Source: Chlorohelix sp037138995
GTDB lineage: Bacteria > Chloroflexota > Chloroflexia > Chloroheliales > Chloroheliaceae
Direction of reading: 5' to 3'
Assembly (NCBI RefSeq): GCF_037138995.1
Contig: NZ_JBAXHI010000001.1
Coordinates: 207,622-271,621, forward strand
Length of the DNA stretch: 64,000 bases
Positions within the stretch are counted from its first letter, which is position 1. The number at the start of each line of letters is the position of its first letter. The notes under the pieces were generated by a model. It was not told where the DNA came from, ran no database searches, and saw nothing but the letters and a program-made list of their open reading frames with translations. Made by a program: the position numbers and the translations under genes. Of this stretch, positions 60,681-64,000 are shown piece after piece.

Positions 60681-61133
60681 CTAATGCTCCATTAACTTTT
60701 TGCGTTTGGCAACTAGATTGCGCCTTCGTTCATCACGCATACGTGGGTTAAGTATCATCAAAGTGATTTTGATACGATTGATAAGTTCTTGTGGGAAGAA
60801 CGGCTTGGTCAGATATTCTACTGCGCCCTCTTCTAATCCATAAATGTAATCTTCATCGGCGGCTTTGGCGGTTAACATGATAACCGGGATACCGGCAGTC
60901 TCCGGTTCTTTTTCCAATTCGCGGAGTACTTGCCAACCATCCATTTCCGGCATCATCACATCTAGAATCACAAGATCAGGAAACTCGCTGCGGATTTTAT
61001 CTAGACCTTCCTTACCGTCTTTGGCAGATATGACCTCGAATCCTTCACCCAGCAAGTTGGTTTCGACAATATCAACAATGCCCGGTTCGTCGTCAATAAC
61101 CAGAATCTTGCGTCCCGCAGTTTCGATATTCAT
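60681..61133 (-). CDS. CheY-like response regulator
   Basis: 150 residues, one receiver domain: D14/D15 (IDDEP), phosphoacceptor D58 (LVILDVMMPEMDG), T87 and K109 (YLTKPF), then a basic helical tail of about 25 residues (RMRDERRRNLVAKRKK) that is longer than in CheY. No output domain, so it must act through protein contact. Probably phosphorylated by the adjacent kinase. Confidence 0.9.
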   Translation of the reverse strand: MNIETAGRKILVIDDEPGIVDIVETNLLGEGFEVISAKDGKEGLDKIRSEFPDLVILDVMMPEMDGWQVLRELEKEPETAGIPVIMLTAKAADEDYIYGLEEGAVEYLTKPFFPQELINRIKITLMILNPRMRDERRRNLVAKRKKLMEH

Positions 61134-61187
61134 AAACCACTCCTGAAAACATAAGAGTTAGAGAAATACCCCCGCTATTTACTTTAA

Positions 61188-61193
61188 ATTATA
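61188..61193 (-). promoter_or_regulatory. -10 box of the response regulator operon
   Basis: Minus strand TATAAT 54 bases before the ATG; the -35 is weak (TCTTAC at 17-base spacing). Confidence 0.4.
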
Positions 61194-61254
61194 GTAATGA
61201 TACGGCTTCGGTAAGATTTATTCTACTCTTTTATCAGATAAGCCGCAATACCTG

Positions 61255-63015
61255 TCACTCTGCATCCACTTTCCACACCTGTAGCGTGATGACAAAGGTA
61301 GTGCCTTGCCCTATAACGCTTTCCGCCCAGATTTCGCCGCCATAACTGGTAATGATATTTTTGCAAATATACAAGCCAAGCCCGGTTCCCTGTGTTTTGC
61401 GGGTTAAGCCTGTTTCTACCCGATAAAACTTCTCAAAAATGCGTGTTAGGTGTTCTTGTGCAATTCCGGAACCTTGATCACTTATCCTGATTTCGAACTT
61501 CTCACCTTCGTCAATTCGGCGTACCCCAACGCTGATTTTTGCGCCCTCTGGGGAATATTTGATGGCATTGGAAACAAGGTTGATAATAACTTGCTCAAAC
61601 TGGTCGCGGTTGCAGCGAGCGCGGGCTTCATCGTGTGCTAAATCAATTTCAAGCTCGTGATTACCCAATTGCTCCTGAAAAGTAGATATGGCGTGATTAA
61701 TCGCTTCTCGTATATTGACGGGCTGAGGATTTATTCTGAAACGCCCGGACTCTATACGTGATACACTCAGAAGATTATCAATTAAGGTAATTAGGCGGTT
61801 AGAAGCTTCATCAATACCGTTGATAAAGCGTTGCTCTTTTTCTGGACTCAACTTTAATTGTTCTGCTCGCAGCAAGGTGCTGGCATAGCCTTTTATCAGC
61901 GCGAGCGGGGTTCTGATTTCATGGCTGGCAATGCTTACAAACTCGTCTTTAACCCTATCCAGTTCTTTTAATTCCACATAGGCGTTTTGTACTTCCGTAT
62001 AAAGGCGTGCATTTTCGATTGCCAATGCCGCCTGATTGGCAAAGGTCAGTAACAGGTTTACTTCGTGTGGGCTAAAATCGCGCACGATATAATCCGCCCC
62101 ATACATCACTCCTACAATTTTATCGGCAGTTTTGAGCGGAATACACAATAGTGAGCTAACTCCGAAAGCTACTGCGTTACTGAAGCGTGCATCATCTGCC
62201 ACGCTCATTATCACCAACGGACGTTCTCTCTCCACAATCTCGCCGCTAATTTCTACAAATAAGGAGGAATTGAGCCAGTTTATAATTTCATTGGTGCAAC
62301 CGTGATGCCCGTAATCAGGGTGAATCTGTGGATGTCCAGCCTTTTGCTCATGCAAAGCCACCGCACCTGCGCTAAGTTCCGCCATTTCGCATAGCGCTGC
62401 TGCTGCCGAATTCATTACCTTTACCATATCGAGCGTTTGTCCGATGCGGTTGCTAAGATCGTTTAGCTTACCAAGTTGGTAATTATGAAACCGCATTGTT
62501 TCCTCACGGTGACGGATAATAGAGTCACGGGCTGTCATATACGCCTCCGCTACTGCGGCTACTTGAATATCCATAGCTTCGTTAATGCGCTTCTCCATCT
62601 GCATTACGCTGGCAGGAAAGGCTACCCACAGGCGACTTTGCAACATTCGCTGTACAGAGTCTAGCACGGCTCTGCGGAAAACCGCCAACGACATGAGCAA
62701 ATCCTTCATCTGGAAACCTTGTCGCAACCGCTCACTTGCCATTTCCCGCGCCATCCGGTTAACCTGATCTAGCAGGGTATCTTGTTCTTTTCGGGTATAT
62801 GCCATCAGGGCTTTGATGATTAATTCTAGGCTTTGCTCGTGGTAAAGCTCCGGGTTGCGTAACTTTTCCAACTCGGCGAAAGAGGGCGATTCTTTTTTTA
62901 TCGCCTCCCACCATTCATTGAGAATGCGCTGCGAATCCTTTTTCAGGTATTTCGCCACGTTTGTAAGGGAGGTAGCATTATCTTTACTCTGGCTGTATCC
63001 TGAGTTTTGGTTCAT
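61255..63015 (-). CDS. GAF-domain sensor histidine kinase
   Basis: 586 residues from ATG 63015 (GGAA upstream). A TTG-initiated frame to 63120 would contain the promoter -10 at 63080 and is rejected. It has an RsbR-N-like helical region (about 20-180), a GAF domain (about 190-340), a short coiled coil, HisKA with H365 (ASHEIRTP) and a HATPase domain (N box NLVSNAIKYSP, G boxes SDQGSGIA and GTGLGLYI). No membrane helices: a cytosolic sensor. Probable partner of the downstream single-domain response regulator. Confidence 0.88.
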   Translation of the reverse strand: MNQNSGYSQSKDNATSLTNVAKYLKKDSQRILNEWWEAIKKESPSFAELEKLRNPELYHEQSLELIIKALMAYTRKEQDTLLDQVNRMAREMASERLRQGFQMKDLLMSLAVFRRAVLDSVQRMLQSRLWVAFPASVMQMEKRINEAMDIQVAAVAEAYMTARDSIIRHREETMRFHNYQLGKLNDLSNRIGQTLDMVKVMNSAAAALCEMAELSAGAVALHEQKAGHPQIHPDYGHHGCTNEIINWLNSSLFVEISGEIVERERPLVIMSVADDARFSNAVAFGVSSLLCIPLKTADKIVGVMYGADYIVRDFSPHEVNLLLTFANQAALAIENARLYTEVQNAYVELKELDRVKDEFVSIASHEIRTPLALIKGYASTLLRAEQLKLSPEKEQRFINGIDEASNRLITLIDNLLSVSRIESGRFRINPQPVNIREAINHAISTFQEQLGNHELEIDLAHDEARARCNRDQFEQVIINLVSNAIKYSPEGAKISVGVRRIDEGEKFEIRISDQGSGIAQEHLTRIFEKFYRVETGLTRKTQGTGLGLYICKNIITSYGGEIWAESVIGQGTTFVITLQVWKVDAE

Positions 63016-63079
63016 AATGGCAGAATTCCGAAACGGATAAGGTTGGTTAAAACGCTCAATTGCGGGTAAATACCTTTCG

Positions 63080-63088
63080 ATTATAGCA
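63080..63088 (-). promoter_or_regulatory. Extended -10 promoter of the histidine kinase gene
   Basis: Minus strand TGCTATAAT, about 65 bases before the ATG at 63015; no good -35. It supports that start over the upstream TTG. Confidence 0.55.
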
Positions 63089-63150
63089 CAGGAATTGTAG
63101 CTGAGCTCCTCAGTTGACAATTGCGTAATGTCGCACTATTCTATTTCAGC

Positions 63151-63879
63151 ATGAAATATTTTATTGAGCTTATTGTTGATTTATCTCCACGCCCTCGCGT
63201 AATACGTGAAGGTTATTTACGTATTGGGTTGGCTACTTTGCTTTTAGCGATGGCAACTTTCCTGCACAAGGCGCTTAGAAAAACTCCCTTGAGACCATTT
63301 TCTACAGCCTTGCTTAATTCATCACTGGCTACCCTCTCTTTTATGCTTTTCTATTATCGTGACCCAATCCGCGAACCTCTAGGCAGTGACCCGAATTATA
63401 TCTATGCGCCTGCTGAAGGTCGCGTTGTTTCTGTAGAAGAGGTTCTGGAACCCAAATTTATCGGAGGTAAGGCTCTTCGAGTCACGATTGCGGTGGGCTT
63501 ATTTAACGTGCAATTACTACGGTCGCCCGTTTCTGGGCAATTACGTTACCATTTCATCGAAAATTTACCCGCAAGCAGCAATAATTATCTTGGTTTTGTC
63601 ACTGATGATTCTCACAAAGTAATGATTACTCACATGTGGCGTTTCGGTAAAAACTTTTTGCCTGTTCCGCTTGGTTCAAAAAGAGTTTCTACCCTACGAA
63701 CTGATGCAGGTGCGCCTGTAAAGGTAGCTCAAAAGATAGGGGCATGTGGCTTTGGAACTGGCACTATCGTTGAGCTTTATATAGCAGCAGATGGTATTGT
63801 ACAGCCTGTCCCTGTTATCGGCATGAAAGTTCGCGCCGGTACAACTGTGTTAGGTCGTTTTACGCCAAAGAACGATTGA
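63151..63879 (+). CDS. Phosphatidylserine decarboxylase-like protein, degenerate active site
   Basis: 242 residues from ATG 63151 (the TTG at 63121 would add ten residues; neither has a clear ribosome site). Two N-terminal helices (about 22-65), then the PSD block FYYRDPIREPLG...IYAPAEGRVVSVEEV and a C-terminal barrel. The usual VHVNR histidine is Q121 (FNVQLLRSPVSG), and the pyruvoyl-forming GS(T) of the C-terminal motif reads FGTGTIV (G202-T203). It may be inactive, or use threonine. Its usual role, making phosphatidylethanolamine, is thus uncertain. Confidence 0.72.
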   Translation: MKYFIELIVDLSPRPRVIREGYLRIGLATLLLAMATFLHKALRKTPLRPFSTALLNSSLATLSFMLFYYRDPIREPLGSDPNYIYAPAEGRVVSVEEVLEPKFIGGKALRVTIAVGLFNVQLLRSPVSGQLRYHFIENLPASSNNYLGFVTDDSHKVMITHMWRFGKNFLPVPLGSKRVSTLRTDAGAPVKVAQKIGACGFGTGTIVELYIAADGIVQPVPVIGMKVRAGTTVLGRFTPKND

Positions 63880-63904
63880 CAAAGATTTAGAGGCTGGTTA
63901 TACT
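63876..63904 (+). promoter_or_regulatory. Promoter of the tRNA-Arg gene
   Basis: Consensus TTGACA, 17-base spacer and TATACT; it overlaps the stop codon of the preceding gene and lies 21 bases before the tRNA. Confidence 0.85.
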
Positions 63905-63925
63905 CAAGTCTGCAAAAAATGTTTT

Positions 63926-63998
63926 GCGCCCGTAGCTCAGTGGATAGAGCATCCGCCTTCTAAGCGGATGGTCGTTGGTTCGATCCCAACCGGGCGTA
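63926..63998 (+). tRNA. tRNA-Arg(TCT)
   Basis: Full cloverleaf: acceptor stem GCGCCCG / CGGGCGT (G-T at the first pair), D arm GCTC...GAGC, anticodon arm TCCGC-CTTCTAA-GCGGA with anticodon TCT (63959-63961), variable loop TGGTC and T arm GTTGG-TTCGATC-CCAAC, discriminator A. No CCA is encoded; the cca gene elsewhere in the window would add it. Reads AGA/AGG arginine codons. Confidence 0.97.
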
Positions 63999-64000
63999 TT

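Noticed and set aside
1..64000. CRISPR arrays, insertion sequences, prophage or integrase genes
   Set aside because: No spaced direct repeats, transposase or integrase motifs were seen; the tRNA-Arg at the right end cannot be judged as an integration site because the window stops two bases after it.

Overview
The window looks like a chromosomal segment of a member of the phylum Chloroflexota. The base composition is moderate and there are no insertion sequences, phage genes or CRISPR arrays. The assignment rests on family content: DUF5666 secreted protein, a USP-fused glucosyl-3-phosphoglycerate synthase, C-terminal 'TGHSL...GGL...GYP...QYFER' repeats on a GH18 protein, NHLP/Nif11-like peptides of the Os1348 type, and a cyclase-AAA-TPR giant regulator. 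Genus cannot be assigned from what is visible.

Layout. 1-10.4 kb: a DUF5666 protein, then an OGG-like DNA glycosylase with two LpxL-type acyltransferases, a long-chain acyl-CoA ligase, and an SbcC/Rad50 ATPase followed by a membrane protein and prephenate dehydrogenase. 10.5-14.3 kb: dnaA flanked on both sides by DnaA-box clusters, a probable bipartite oriC. 14.3-21.9 kb: a MoxR/DUF58/BatA-type operon with an S41 lipoprotein protease and a Q-rich membrane protein. 22-26 kb: a PH-domain membrane protein, pgsA, rimO and yajQ in one operon. 26.2-38.2 kb: a RodZ-like protein, an ATP-binding regulator, a GH18 protein, then a sugar block (USP-GpgS fusion, GT4, methyltransferase, GalT-like protein, glycogen synthase). 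38.5-48.3 kb: a GT4, an ABC-F protein, a lipoprotein, an Alg5-like GT2, metG, cca and a membrane-anchored J-domain protein. 48.3-56.3 kb: penicillin acylase-like protein, a polytopic GT-C-like membrane protein, a HAS-barrel protein and HerA ATPase. 56.3-64 kb: two 73-residue NHLP/Nif11-like peptides, a cyclase-AAA-TPR protein, a response regulator, a histidine kinase, a PSD-like protein and tRNA-Arg(TCT).

The most interesting signals are these. (1) The ABC-F gene has a 5' leader with its own start, ribosome site and seven-codon peptide. Part of that peptide's coding sequence is perfectly complementary over 9 nt to the ABC-F ribosome-binding region, as in translational attenuators of antibiotic resistance genes. 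(2) Two tandem orphan NHLP-type peptides have no modifying enzymes beside them. (3) DnaA boxes lie on both sides of dnaA, yet the surrounding genes point toward it. (4) Several family members have altered catalytic residues: an OGG without its lysine, an LpxL paralogue without its acidic residue, a PSD without serine and histidine, and a MetRS with an altered KMSKS loop.

Many promoters here appear to rely on an extended -10 box (TGnTATAAT) with a poor -35. Start codons were revised in several places where the longest frame ignores an obvious ribosome-binding site.
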